Below are positions 47,099 through 55,377 of a DNA stretch of 64,000 nt, piece by piece. The position numbers and the translations under genes are program-made. The DNA comes from CAINVV01 sp963663005. GTDB lineage: Bacteria > Bacteroidota > Bacteroidia > Bacteroidales > Prolixibacteraceae. Below the pieces are notes generated by a model, which was not told where the DNA came from, searched no databases, and saw nothing but the letters and a program-made list of their open reading frames with translations. The stretch spans positions 372,001 through 436,000 of the forward strand of contig CAXXHH010000003.1 of NCBI GenBank assembly GCA_963663005.2. The letters are read 5' to 3'. Each line of letters starts with the position of its first letter. Positions within the stretch are counted from its first letter, which is position 1.

Positions 47099-47587
47099 AT
47101 GAAACGTATTGCAGTTTTTCCGGGTTCGTTTGATCCCTTCACGATCGGTCATGAATCGATTATTCGAAGAGCTCTTCCTCTGTTTGACGAGATAATTATC
47201 ATGATCGGGTACAATTCAAACAAAAGGTCGTATTACCCTTTAGACAAGCGTAAAGACTGGATCAAGCAAGTCTTTCAAGATGAGCCCAATATTAAAGTTG
47301 GCAAATACGAAGGACTGACTGTCGATTATTGCCGGAAAGTTCATGCCCAATATATCCTGCGCGGACTCCGGACAGCGGCCGACTTCGAATACGAACGCGC
47401 AATAGGTCAAATCAATAAGAAAATGTACGAAGGCATTGAAACAGTTTTCCTGCTCACTCTTCCCGAGCATACTGCCATTTCATCCACGATAGTACGGGAT
47501 ATTTTGCGCCACCGTGGTGATGCCTCTCAGTTTCTTCCTGCCTGCTTCGATATTAATGAGTTTTACGACGAACCGGAAGAATTCTGA
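47099..47587 (+). CDS. coaD: Pantetheine-phosphate adenylyltransferase
   Basis: Fourth enzyme of coenzyme A synthesis; transfers AMP from ATP to 4'-phosphopantetheine. From ATG 47099 it has 162 aa, the family length. FPGSFDPFTIGHESII at residues 6-21 contains the nucleotidyl-transferase T-x-G-H motif. ILRGLRTAADFEYE is the substrate-binding block, and the ISSTIVRDI motif near residue 128 holds the conserved Ser-Ser. The longer frame from 47030 would add 23 residues with no family counterpart. The next gene starts three bases after its stop. Confidence 0.97.
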   Translation: MKRIAVFPGSFDPFTIGHESIIRRALPLFDEIIIMIGYNSNKRSYYPLDKRKDWIKQVFQDEPNIKVGKYEGLTVDYCRKVHAQYILRGLRTAADFEYERAIGQINKKMYEGIETVFLLTLPEHTAISSTIVRDILRHRGDASQFLPACFDINEFYDEPEEF

Positions 47588-47589
47588 TT

Positions 47590-48993
47590 ATGCTCCGTTC
47601 CATTTGGCTTCTTTTACTACTTTTTTCTGTCGGATCCATCCTGGGACAACCAGTAACAATACATGGCAAGGCATTGGATTACGCCGGCAAAGAGCTGATT
47701 TTCTACTATTATCCTGAGCCAATATCCCATCTGCAAAAAAAATTAGCTGAAACACGAGTCGGTTCCGACGGAAATTTCACGCTCACTTTCAGTACGAATC
47801 AGCCAATAGAAATTTATGCCGATCTGGAGAAATTCAGGGGTACGATGGTCGCCGAACCGGGCACGCATTATCAGATTTCATTACCTAAATACTCCCCGCG
47901 AACAGTTCAGGAGGCTGCCAGTCCTTATTTTGAACCGGAGCTTTTCTGGCTCGGAATCAAGGAGGTAAAATCTTCTGACCTCAACTTCCAGGTAAGAGCC
48001 TTCCTGACTGATTACAACAAGGAAATTGCCACCCACCCGCTCGACCTGTACCAGCGAAATTCTTCAGACACCGTCAAATCAATTATTGCCAGATTAGAAA
48101 AAAATTATCCCGCCGTTAAAGACAGTTATCTGAATACATTAAAAACATTCAGTTATGGCGAACTTGAATTTCTGATTTCACAAACCAACAAGGAACCGAT
48201 AATTATCAAATATTTTGCACGGAATAATATCGACCTTTCGCACCCAGCATATCAGCATCTTTTCAATTCACTATTTTCAAATTACCTGAATTACAAATCG
48301 CAGGACATTCGCCAAAAAGGATTTATCCAGCCTGCTGTAAGAGGAGATCTTTCAGGATTTGTTAATCAGCTGGCAACGCACGGATTCAAGACTGATGTTG
48401 CGGAATTGGTAGCTGTCAAGAGCTTTTATGACGGCTACTATTCCAATAAATTCGACAAGAAATCCATGCTGAAAGGGTTGAAGGAGGCGGCCGAAAAAGT
48501 GTCCTTCACTCCGCTAAAAGAATCGCTGCCTGCTATTATAAGCAAGATTTCGTCGTTGCAGGAAGGCAGTCAGGCACCCTATTTATTGCTGAAATCACAG
48601 CAGGCCGCTTCGACCCCACTTCGCGCAAAAGGCAAATTCCTGTATCTGGCATTTTTCAGAAGTGACAGCAAATCGTGCCGGGCAGAGCTGGATTCACTGG
48701 TTGCGATAGAGAAAAAACTCAATCAGATACTCACTATTGTGCCGGTCTCAATGGATCAGAATTTTGCCGACGCATCTCAACTCTGGAAGGAGAGAAAATA
48801 TCCCTGGGAGTTAAATGCCGCTGCCGACCCGGAAAAGGCCCGGGCAGATTATCAGATAAAAAGCCTCCCCGCCTTTTACCTTATTTCTCCGGATCAGAAA
48901 TTATTGCTTTCGCCCGCCTTACCTCCATCACACAATTTCGAGACACTTTTTCTTAAGATTTACAGGGAGCAAAGGTTCATTCAAAAAAGATAA
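47590..48993 (+). CDS. Secreted thioredoxin-like protein with degenerate active site
   Basis: Periplasmic protein, 467 aa, signal peptide about residues 1-20. The N-terminal part (about 22-110; VTIHGKALDYAGKELIFYYY) is a beta-sandwich like those in front of TlpA-type proteins of Bacteroidota (DUF4369-like). The middle is helical. The C-terminal part (about 330-460; GKFLYLAFFRSDSKSCRAELDSL, then SLPAFYLISP with the cis-Pro) has the thioredoxin fold, but the C-x-x-C motif reads S-K-S-C. A disulfide redox role is therefore doubtful. It follows coaD after two bases, probably in the same transcript. Confidence 0.75.
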   Translation: MLRSIWLLLLLFSVGSILGQPVTIHGKALDYAGKELIFYYYPEPISHLQKKLAETRVGSDGNFTLTFSTNQPIEIYADLEKFRGTMVAEPGTHYQISLPKYSPRTVQEAASPYFEPELFWLGIKEVKSSDLNFQVRAFLTDYNKEIATHPLDLYQRNSSDTVKSIIARLEKNYPAVKDSYLNTLKTFSYGELEFLISQTNKEPIIIKYFARNNIDLSHPAYQHLFNSLFSNYLNYKSQDIRQKGFIQPAVRGDLSGFVNQLATHGFKTDVAELVAVKSFYDGYYSNKFDKKSMLKGLKEAAEKVSFTPLKESLPAIISKISSLQEGSQAPYLLLKSQQAASTPLRAKGKFLYLAFFRSDSKSCRAELDSLVAIEKKLNQILTIVPVSMDQNFADASQLWKERKYPWELNAAADPEKARADYQIKSLPAFYLISPDQKLLLSPALPPSHNFETLFLKIYREQRFIQKR

Positions 48994-49040
48994 ACACGCA
49001 AAACATACCATCCCGGCCGACCAAAAATTGTAAAAAAGCT

Positions 49041-49048
49041 TACCTTTG
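49041..49048 (+). promoter_or_regulatory. Candidate -7 box for pyrE
   Basis: TACCTTTG fits TAnnTTTG and ends 13 bases before the pyrE ATG. This gives a very short 5' leader, frequent in Bacteroidota. The -33 part is unclear. Confidence 0.4.
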
Positions 49049-49061
49049 CAAAAAAAATATC

Positions 49062-49694
49062 ATGGAACAAAGACAAATTGAAGTAGCCAGACAATTGTTA
49101 GCTATCAACACCATAAAAATACAGCCGGATTCACCTTTTACATGGGCATCAGGCTGGAAAGCACCTATTTATTGCGACAACAGAAAGATATTGTCCTATC
49201 CTTCAGCGCGTACCTTTATCTGTGAAGAGTTTACCAAACTGGTTAAAGAAAAGTACCCTGAAGCCGAAGCCATTGCCGGAGTGGCAACCGGAGCCATCGC
49301 GCATGGTGTATTGGTAGCAGAAAAATTAGGCCTTCCTTTCATATATATCCGTTCGGCGCCAAAAGGTCATGGTTTGGAAAATCTGATCGAAGGGGACATT
49401 CCTCAAGGCACGAAAACTGTCATTATTGAAGACCTTGTTTCAACAGGATCCAGCTCATTAAATGCTGCCGAAGCAGTTCGCAATTACGGAGCCGAAGTAT
49501 TGGGGATGATGGCCATTTTTTCGTACAATTTCCCTCATGCCGCTAAAAATTTCGAATCGGCCAACATAGAACTTACCACCCTCAGCAATTACAATGTCCT
49601 GCTGAAAATCGCCTTTGAATCAGGTGAAATAAACGAAATGCAACTGGAGAGTTTGAATAACTGGAGAAAGAGTCCGGAAACCTGGGGCAGGTAA
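49062..49694 (+). CDS. pyrE: Orotate phosphoribosyltransferase
   Basis: Pyrimidine synthesis enzyme that joins orotate and PRPP to form OMP. Length is 210 aa. FTWASGWKAPIYCDNRK binds orotate; the PRPP loop is VIIEDLVSTGSSS (about residues 124-136). ATG 49062 lies directly behind a -7 promoter box. It is followed after 48 bases by an SRPBCC gene in the same direction. Confidence 0.97.
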   Translation: MEQRQIEVARQLLAINTIKIQPDSPFTWASGWKAPIYCDNRKILSYPSARTFICEEFTKLVKEKYPEAEAIAGVATGAIAHGVLVAEKLGLPFIYIRSAPKGHGLENLIEGDIPQGTKTVIIEDLVSTGSSSLNAAEAVRNYGAEVLGMMAIFSYNFPHAAKNFESANIELTTLSNYNVLLKIAFESGEINEMQLESLNNWRKSPETWGR

Positions 49695-49742
49695 ACTGAG
49701 CATATATCCAGAAAACACCTAACAACCTAACAATCTGAATTA

Positions 49743-50207
49743 ATGGGAATTGAAAAATATATAAGTGAGCCGCGGGAAATCAGTTACCCACAGGAAGTGG
49801 TTTTTCGTAAGCTTTCCAACCTGAAAAATCTTGAGCAGTACATCTCTGCGGATAAAATCAACGAGCTAAACAAGCAAGGAGCTGACACCAAAGGATTTAA
49901 AGCAGAGGATTTTGAAGCGACGGAAGATAGCTGTAGCTTTAGGATTAATCCTGTCGGACAGGTTGGTATTGAGATTGTGGAACGTGAGCCTTTTAAAATG
50001 ATTAAATTTCAAGGCGAAAAGACAGTCCCTTTCCCGGTTACGTTTTGGGTACAGCTGGTTCCGGTAGAAGAAAACAGTTGCAAAATGAGGTTAACCCTTC
50101 ATGCGGACATGAATCCGATGATAAAAATAATGGTTGGCAAATACCTCGAGCAAGGGATTCAGAAGTTGGCGGATATGCTTTGTCAAATTGATTACGGCAA
50201 AGAATAG
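49743..50207 (+). CDS. SRPBCC-fold protein of unknown ligand
   Basis: A 154-aa soluble protein with the START/Bet v 1-like (SRPBCC) pattern: an N-terminal strand (ISEPREISYPQEVVFRKLSNLKNL), a curved sheet (FKMIKFQGEKTVPFPVTFWVQL) and a long C-terminal helix (MIKIMVGKYLEQGIQKLADML). Such proteins bind hydrophobic small molecules or act as polyketide-cyclase-like proteins. No catalytic residues can be named. It lies downstream of pyrE and is convergent with birA, with one base between the stops. Confidence 0.75.
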   Translation: MGIEKYISEPREISYPQEVVFRKLSNLKNLEQYISADKINELNKQGADTKGFKAEDFEATEDSCSFRINPVGQVGIEIVEREPFKMIKFQGEKTVPFPVTFWVQLVPVEENSCKMRLTLHADMNPMIKIMVGKYLEQGIQKLADMLCQIDYGKE

Positions 50208-50208
50208 A

Positions 50209-50946
50209 CTATCTGACAAAAGCCACTTCCTTGAACTGAAATCCCGTCGTTTTACCATCGCGATCGGTTATTAGCAAACAGCCATCCGAATCAACTCCGG
50301 TAATCATTCCATCAAAAATAGTGGAATCACGTTCAAATTTCGCCCATACCATTCTTCGGTAGAGGTGTTTTTCGTAATCGACATTTATCGTACCTGTGTC
50401 TCTTCCAATCAATTGCAGATATCTGCGATCCAGTTTTTGACAAAGTTGACTCAGCACTTCCTGCAAATCATAATGCTCCCCGGTCAGGTTTTTTAGTGAA
50501 ACCGGATTTGGTGCATCGGAAACGAAAGTCTCCTGGTTGACATTAAGCCCGATCCCAATAATGGCATGCGAGAATTTCCCAGCACTAACGGCTGTTTCAA
50601 TAAGTATTCCGGCAATTTTTTTATCCCCGGCATAGATATCGTTTGGCCATTTCACAGATACATTACTTGTCAAATCCGATAAAAAATCGGCTACCCCTAA
50701 CGCGATGGCTTTTGATAGCAAGAATTGATTGGCAAGCGCTAACCGTCTCGGATAGAGAATAATGCTGAATGTCAGATTTAGGCCACTTTCGCTTTCCCAC
50801 GCCGATGATCCCTGGCCTCTTCCCGACTGCTGACAAGCAGCCACAAACACAGTTCCCTCATTCAGACTTTTTGTCAGCAATTCCTTCGCGGCATAGTTAT
50901 TGGTCGAATCGACAATGTCCAGATTTACGATAGTTGAACCAATCAT
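50209..50946 (-). CDS. birA: Biotin--[acetyl-CoA-carboxylase] ligase, short form without HTH
   Basis: Activates biotin with ATP and attaches it to the biotin carboxyl carrier protein. With 245 aa it lacks the N-terminal DNA-binding domain of E. coli BirA, so it is an enzyme only. DSTNNYAAKELL is the family start. SGRGQGSSAWES is the biotinyl-AMP loop (GRGR variant) and VKWPNDIYAGDKKIAGIL is the catalytic block with Lys. ATG 50946 is preferred; the longer frame needs TTG and would run into the promoter box. Confidence 0.94.
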   Translation of the reverse strand: MIGSTIVNLDIVDSTNNYAAKELLTKSLNEGTVFVAACQQSGRGQGSSAWESESGLNLTFSIILYPRRLALANQFLLSKAIALGVADFLSDLTSNVSVKWPNDIYAGDKKIAGILIETAVSAGKFSHAIIGIGLNVNQETFVSDAPNPVSLKNLTGEHYDLQEVLSQLCQKLDRRYLQLIGRDTGTINVDYEKHLYRRMVWAKFERDSTIFDGMITGVDSDGCLLITDRDGKTTGFQFKEVAFVR

Positions 50947-50970
50947 GATATTTAAGATATTGATACCATG

Positions 50971-50978
50971 CAAAGTTA
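50971..50978 (-). promoter_or_regulatory. Candidate -7 box for birA
   Basis: On the minus strand this reads TAACTTTG, matching TAnnTTTG, 25 bases upstream of the birA ATG. It shares a short divergent gap with the rsfS promoter. Confidence 0.45.
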
Positions 50979-51014
50979 TACGATAATCGTAAGATCAGGC
51001 CCCTAAAGAGTTTT

Positions 51015-51043
51015 TTTGGAATCGTTTAAAACAACTATCTTTG
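51015..51043 (+). promoter_or_regulatory. Promoter of the rsfS-ftsH-cdsA gene group
   Basis: TTTG at 51015-51018 and TATCTTTG at 51036-51043 are 17 bases apart, close to the Bacteroidota -33/-7 consensus (TTTG, TAnnTTTG). The ATG of rsfS follows 18 bases after the -7 box. Confidence 0.6.
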
Positions 51044-51060
51044 TGTTAGTAAATCAATCT

Positions 51061-51438
51061 ATGACTCAAAACGACAGTGAAAAAGGACAGTTCGATTTAG
51101 TGGATGCCATTGTTGAAGGCATCCGTCGAAAAAAAGGACTGGACATTATCAACATCGATCTGTCGGGCGAAGGAGAGGCAGAATGTGACAATTTCATCAT
51201 CTGTCACGGTAGCTCAAATGTCCATGTCGACGCAATTGCACGTTCTATTGAGGAAAGTGTGGAGGAGTTGGCCAATGAGTCTGTCTGGCGTCAGGATGGT
51301 TTTCAGAATGCACAATGGATACTATTGGATTACGTGAACGTCATGGTTCACATATTCCAGGAACCTTTCAGAAGGTTTTACGATTTAGAATCACTCTGGG
51401 GGGATGGTACTATTTATAATATAGAAGCTGACATTTAA
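51061..51438 (+). CDS. rsfS: Ribosomal silencing factor RsfS (Iojap family)
   Basis: Binds ribosomal protein L14 and keeps subunits apart when nutrients are scarce. From ATG 51061 it has 125 aa. The conserved core is DIINIDLSGEGEAECDNFIICHGSSNVHVDAIA in pattern, then WILLDYVNVMVHIF and the terminal YDLESLWGD. The longer frame starts with TTG inside the promoter and is rejected. ftsH follows after 6 bases, the usual order in Bacteroidota. Confidence 0.95.
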   Translation: MTQNDSEKGQFDLVDAIVEGIRRKKGLDIINIDLSGEGEAECDNFIICHGSSNVHVDAIARSIEESVEELANESVWRQDGFQNAQWILLDYVNVMVHIFQEPFRRFYDLESLWGDGTIYNIEADI

Positions 51439-51444
51439 ATTGTT

Positions 51445-53475
51445 ATGGCAGAAAAGAAACCCAATACCAAAGGTCCCAGGACCGGCAAATCGAGCAAACC
51501 ACCGATGGGCAATGTGAACAAACCCTCACAGTTCAAGTTTAATCCAGTATATATTTACGGAATTTTACTCCTTATATTCCTGGCTATCCAATTTTACGGT
51601 TCAGGAGGAAGGCCGGTTGAGACGAACTGGCGCGAAGTAAAAAATACGATGCTCAAGAATGGCGATGTTGACAAAATCGTTGTGGTAAATAAAACGGAAG
51701 CTGAAATTTACCTTAAGGAGACATCGTACGAGAAATACAAAGCAAAACTGGAACAAAACATTACGGCTCCACCAAAGTCAGGACCGCACTTTACATTCAA
51801 TATCGGTTCTGTAGATGTTTTCGAGTCTAATCTGGCGAAAGAACAGGAGGAAGTTGGCGAAGCCGCCCGTGTGACGTTGAAGTATGAAAATCGCACCAAC
51901 TATTTCACGGAAATCTTCAGCTGGGTCTTCCCGATCCTCATCCTTGTATTCTTCTACTTCTGGATCTTCCGGAAGATGAGCAAAGGGGGCGGCGGTGCCG
52001 GGAACATTTTCAGCGTTGGAAAATCTCAGGCCAAAGTCTTTGATAAGGAATCCAGAGTGTCGACTACTTTTAAGGAAGTTGCGGGCTTAGCCGAAGCGAA
52101 ACAAGAGATTCAGGAGATTGTAGATTTTCTCAAGAATCCGGAGAGATACACCAAACTTGGAGGAAAAATTCCGAAGGGAGCTTTGCTCGTGGGCCCTCCG
52201 GGAACAGGTAAAACATTATTGGCAAAGGCCGTTGCCGGCGAAGCCGAAGTACCATTCTTCTCCATGTCGGGATCCGATTTTGTCGAAATGTTCGTCGGTG
52301 TAGGTGCTTCCAGGGTACGTGACCTTTTCAAACAGGCGAAAGAGAAATCTCCGTGCATCGTTTTCATAGATGAAATTGATGCCATAGGTCGTGCACGGGG
52401 TCGAAATCCGAATATGGGATCGAATGATGAGCGTGAGAACACATTGAATCAACTGCTGACCGAAATGGACGGTTTTGATACCAATTCGGGAGTCATCATT
52501 CTTGCTGCAACCAACCGTGCCGATATTCTGGATCGCGCGTTAATGCGTGCCGGACGGTTCGACAGGCAAATTCACGTCGAACTTCCCGATATGATCGACC
52601 GTAAAGAAATATTCCAGGTTCACCTCAGACCGCTGAAACTTGGCGAAGATGTGAATGTTGAATTTCTGGCAAAGCAGACTCCGGGATTCTCCGGCGCCGA
52701 TATTGCCAATGTCTGTAACGAATCTGCCCTTATTGCCGCAAGAAAGCTGAAAGAGGTAGTTGAAAAACAAGATTTCCTTGATGCTGTAGACCGCATCATC
52801 GGCGGACTCGAAAAGAAAAATAAAATTATCTCCGTTGATGAGAAGGCTACAATTGCTTATCATGAAGCCGGACACGCAACTGTGAGCTGGCTACTGGAGC
52901 ATGCACATCCGTTGGTAAAAGTCACGATTGTCCCTCGCGGGAAGGCGCTTGGGGCTGCCTGGTATCTTCCGGAAGAGAGACAAATAACGACTAAAGTTCA
53001 GCTGCTTGACGAAATCTGTGCGACTTTGGGAGGCCGCGCCGCAGAGGAGCTAATTTTCTCGTCCGTCTCTTCCGGGGCTCAAAACGATCTCGAAAAAGTT
53101 ACCAGAACCTCCTTCGCAATGGTTTCATATTTTGGAATGAGCGAAAAAATCGGGAAAGTCAGTTATTACGATTCCACCGGTCAAAGCGACTATTCCTTTA
53201 CTAAACCTTACAGCGAAAAAACCGCAGAAGTAATTGATGCTGAGGTAAACATAATCATCAATCAGGAATACGAAAGGGCTAAGAAAATTTTGGTCTCGAA
53301 TGCTGAAGGCCATAAAAAATTGGCAGAACTATTGCTCGAGCGAGAGGTTATTTTTACGGAAGATCTGGAACATGTATTTGGCCCGCGCCCGTGGCACAGA
53401 CCAAAAGAAGATGAAACAAAGCCAACTGAAGAGGTAACACCTCCAAGTGAAGCGGAAAACAATGCTGTTGTATAA
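51445..53475 (+). CDS. ftsH: ATP-dependent zinc metalloprotease FtsH
   Basis: Inner-membrane AAA+ protease (676 aa) that degrades damaged membrane proteins and regulatory factors. Two membrane segments (about residues 33-50 and 152-172) flank a small periplasmic domain. The AAA module carries Walker A GPPGTGKT (about 250-257), Walker B VFIDEIDAIG and the second-region-of-homology arginines. The protease site is H473-E-A-G-H477. The C-terminus is Pro/Glu-rich and non-conserved. It lies between rsfS and a DUF2007 gene. Confidence 0.98.
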   Translation: MAEKKPNTKGPRTGKSSKPPMGNVNKPSQFKFNPVYIYGILLLIFLAIQFYGSGGRPVETNWREVKNTMLKNGDVDKIVVVNKTEAEIYLKETSYEKYKAKLEQNITAPPKSGPHFTFNIGSVDVFESNLAKEQEEVGEAARVTLKYENRTNYFTEIFSWVFPILILVFFYFWIFRKMSKGGGGAGNIFSVGKSQAKVFDKESRVSTTFKEVAGLAEAKQEIQEIVDFLKNPERYTKLGGKIPKGALLVGPPGTGKTLLAKAVAGEAEVPFFSMSGSDFVEMFVGVGASRVRDLFKQAKEKSPCIVFIDEIDAIGRARGRNPNMGSNDERENTLNQLLTEMDGFDTNSGVIILAATNRADILDRALMRAGRFDRQIHVELPDMIDRKEIFQVHLRPLKLGEDVNVEFLAKQTPGFSGADIANVCNESALIAARKLKEVVEKQDFLDAVDRIIGGLEKKNKIISVDEKATIAYHEAGHATVSWLLEHAHPLVKVTIVPRGKALGAAWYLPEERQITTKVQLLDEICATLGGRAAEELIFSSVSSGAQNDLEKVTRTSFAMVSYFGMSEKIGKVSYYDSTGQSDYSFTKPYSEKTAEVIDAEVNIIINQEYERAKKILVSNAEGHKKLAELLLEREVIFTEDLEHVFGPRPWHRPKEDETKPTEEVTPPSEAENNAVV

Positions 53476-53487
53476 CAGTAAAATACT

Positions 53488-53703
53488 ATGGAAAAAGGTT
53501 GGAAAAAAATTTACTTTTCGGGTGATGAATTTAAGGTAATGATCGCTCGTGATTTGTTGGCCGAGAATGACATCAATGCTGTAATAATCAATCAGAAAGA
53601 TTCTTCTTATACTGCTTTTGGAGATATTGAACTTTATATTGAAGAGCACGATGAGGAAGAGGCAATGCGAATCTTGGAACAAATTATAAAGGGGGAAATT
53701 TGA
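53488..53703 (+). CDS. DUF2007 family small protein
   Basis: A 71-aa acidic protein of the DUF2007 (putative prokaryotic signal-transducing) family. The pattern KIYFSGDEFKVMIARDLLAENDI, then AVIINQKDSSY and FGDIELYIEEHDEEEAMRIL, gives a ferredoxin-like alpha/beta fold. No enzymatic residue is apparent. It follows ftsH after 12 bases and its stop lies just before the cdsA ATG at 53709, so it is part of the operon. Function unknown. Confidence 0.82.
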   Translation: MEKGWKKIYFSGDEFKVMIARDLLAENDINAVIINQKDSSYTAFGDIELYIEEHDEEEAMRILEQIIKGEI

Positions 53704-53708
53704 AAGAA

Positions 53709-54521
53709 ATGCCGAAAAGGAGCATCTCCGGACTGCTCTTTGCTACCGTACTTGTAGGTGCAGTCGTTTTTGGAGCCTGGAGCTTTGCTCTTCTTTTTGG
53801 ATTATTTTCCATTTTCATCCTCAGGGAATTTTATCAACTCGCCAAAGTTGCCGGCATTTCGCCACAGAAATATGTCGGATTAATTATTGGTGGGACTATT
53901 TTCCTCCTCACATTTTTAAATACCAAAGGGATTTTTTCGATAGATCTTTTTGGTATTTTCTTTTCCATCCTTTTTATCGTTCCGGCATTTGAGCTTTACC
54001 GAAAAAAGAAAAATGCGCTGGAAAACATCGCTGTCACGCTATTTGGAATTCTTTACGTGATCTATCCCCTATCTCTTTTGAATTTCTTCGTGTTTCCAGA
54101 CTTCCCGGCAGATAGCAAATACGACCCCATCCTTTTGCTATTTCTGTTTGTCCTGATATGGGTTTATGACTCAGGCGCGTACTTCTTCGGGGTAACTTTT
54201 GGCAAGCATCGGCTCTTCGAAAGAATTTCTCCCAAGAAAAGTTGGGAAGGGTTTTTCGGGGGATGGTTTTGTGCGGTCGTTTTTGCCTTTGGACTTCATT
54301 ACTACTTCCCTAAGTTTGAACCCTGGTTTATGGTGCTTCTGGCTACGACTGTCACCATTACCGGCACCATAGGAGACCTCTTCGAATCATTGATAAAGCG
54401 GAACATCGGCATCAAAGATTCAGGCAAATTCCTGCCCGGACACGGTGGATTGCTGGATCGCTTCGACAGCATCATCTTCGCCGCTCCATTCGTTTACCTA
54501 CTCATCCATTTCTTCGGATAG
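53709..54521 (+). CDS. cdsA: Phosphatidate cytidylyltransferase
   Basis: Makes CDP-diacylglycerol from phosphatidate and CTP, the precursor of phosphatidylserine. Length is 270 aa from ATG 53709 (the longer frame starts with TTG inside the previous gene). About eight membrane segments are visible. The CDS signature SLIKRNIGIKDSG then PGHGGLLDRFDS is near the C-terminus. The product feeds pssA and psd, which are encoded 200 bases downstream. Confidence 0.96.
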   Translation: MPKRSISGLLFATVLVGAVVFGAWSFALLFGLFSIFILREFYQLAKVAGISPQKYVGLIIGGTIFLLTFLNTKGIFSIDLFGIFFSILFIVPAFELYRKKKNALENIAVTLFGILYVIYPLSLLNFFVFPDFPADSKYDPILLLFLFVLIWVYDSGAYFFGVTFGKHRLFERISPKKSWEGFFGGWFCAVVFAFGLHYYFPKFEPWFMVLLATTVTITGTIGDLFESLIKRNIGIKDSGKFLPGHGGLLDRFDSIIFAAPFVYLLIHFFG

Positions 54522-54534
54522 CATTATTTCTGCA

Positions 54535-54598
54535 GTAATATTTTTCGCAAGTCGGACCGTCCAGGTGGCCGAAGTGCTGGAATCTTAAAAAATATTAC
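54535..54598. repeat. 64-bp palindromic element with a tRNA-like core
   Basis: Perfect 11-bp outer arms (GTAATATTTTT at 54535-54545 and its complement at 54588-54598) enclose a 42-base GC-richer core. The core contains a second stem (TCCAG/CTGGA) and the stretch GGTGGCCGAAGTGCTGGAAT, which looks like the 5' end of a tRNA-Leu or tRNA-Ser. It is not a complete tRNA. It lies between cdsA and psd, directly before a -7 promoter box. Confidence 0.5.
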
Positions 54599-54599
54599 C

Positions 54600-54607
54600 T
54601 ACTTTTG
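54600..54607 (+). promoter_or_regulatory. Candidate -7 box for psd-pssA
   Basis: TACTTTTG fits TAnnTTTG and lies 110 bases before the psd start, immediately behind the palindromic element. No clear -33 box was found. Confidence 0.35.
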
Positions 54608-54716
54608 CCCAACTTAATGTGAAACGAGCATGATTCGTTAACACATACACGGATGAGAATTGTTCATGCGAGTTCCATCCGGCCATTAAAAAACAATTTA
54701 TTCACGGGTGAAAGGA

Positions 54717-55367
54717 ATGAGATTACACAAAGAAGGCTATGCAATCGTCGCAATAGCAGTTTTCATCTATCTATTGGTCAATTATTTAGTAGGACTTACC
54801 GGAGAGACTGTATTCCGTGTATTTATTTTGCTGTCCACTTTGCCAATTTTACTGCTGACCATCCGCTTTTTCAGGTATCCGCACAGAAAAATAACTCCCG
54901 CTCCAAAATCAGTCATTTCGCCTGCCGACGGAACCATTGTTGCGATAGAAGAAACCACTGAGAATGAATATTTCAAGGATCGGAGACTACAGGTCTCTGT
55001 CTTTATGTCAGTCTACAACGTTCACATTAACTGGAATCCTGTGCCGGGAGAGGTTACCTATTTTAAACATCACAGTGGCCACTTCATGGCGGCCTATCTG
55101 CCTAAATCATCAACATTAAACGAGCGCGCCACAACCGTAATCCGGATGGCAGACGGCACAGAAGTTCTGGTCAGACAGATTGCAGGCGCCGTTGCAAAGC
55201 GGATAATTACCTATTCTCAGGTTGGCAAAAAAGTTGAGCAAAAAGACGAACTTGGCTTCATCCGTTTCGGATCCAGGGTCGATATATATCTTCCGGTCGG
55301 AACAAAGGTAAATGTCGAACTTTGTCAGGAGGTTATTGGTAGTCAGACGATACTCGCCGAATTTTAA
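54717..55367 (+). CDS. psd: Phosphatidylserine decarboxylase
   Basis: Converts phosphatidylserine to phosphatidylethanolamine at the inner membrane. From ATG 54717 it has 216 aa; GTG 54708 is an alternative start. Two N-terminal membrane segments (about residues 8-50) precede SPADGTIVAIEE. FMSVYNVHINW is conserved, and self-cleavage is expected at Gly185-Ser186 in RFGSRVD to give the pyruvoyl cofactor. This is the short, PssA-linked form of the enzyme. pssA follows after 10 bases. Confidence 0.95.
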   Translation: MRLHKEGYAIVAIAVFIYLLVNYLVGLTGETVFRVFILLSTLPILLLTIRFFRYPHRKITPAPKSVISPADGTIVAIEETTENEYFKDRRLQVSVFMSVYNVHINWNPVPGEVTYFKHHSGHFMAAYLPKSSTLNERATTVIRMADGTEVLVRQIAGAVAKRIITYSQVGKKVEQKDELGFIRFGSRVDIYLPVGTKVNVELCQEVIGSQTILAEF

Positions 55368-55377
55368 CAGCGGTACA

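Noticed and set aside
54546..54587. Complete tRNA gene
   Set aside because: Only a 5'-like fragment is present; no anticodon arm, T-arm or acceptor closing is found.
55312..55377. 22-residue N-terminal extension of pssA overlapping psd
   Set aside because: The extension overlaps the psd coding end and has no family counterpart; ATG 55378 fits the family start.
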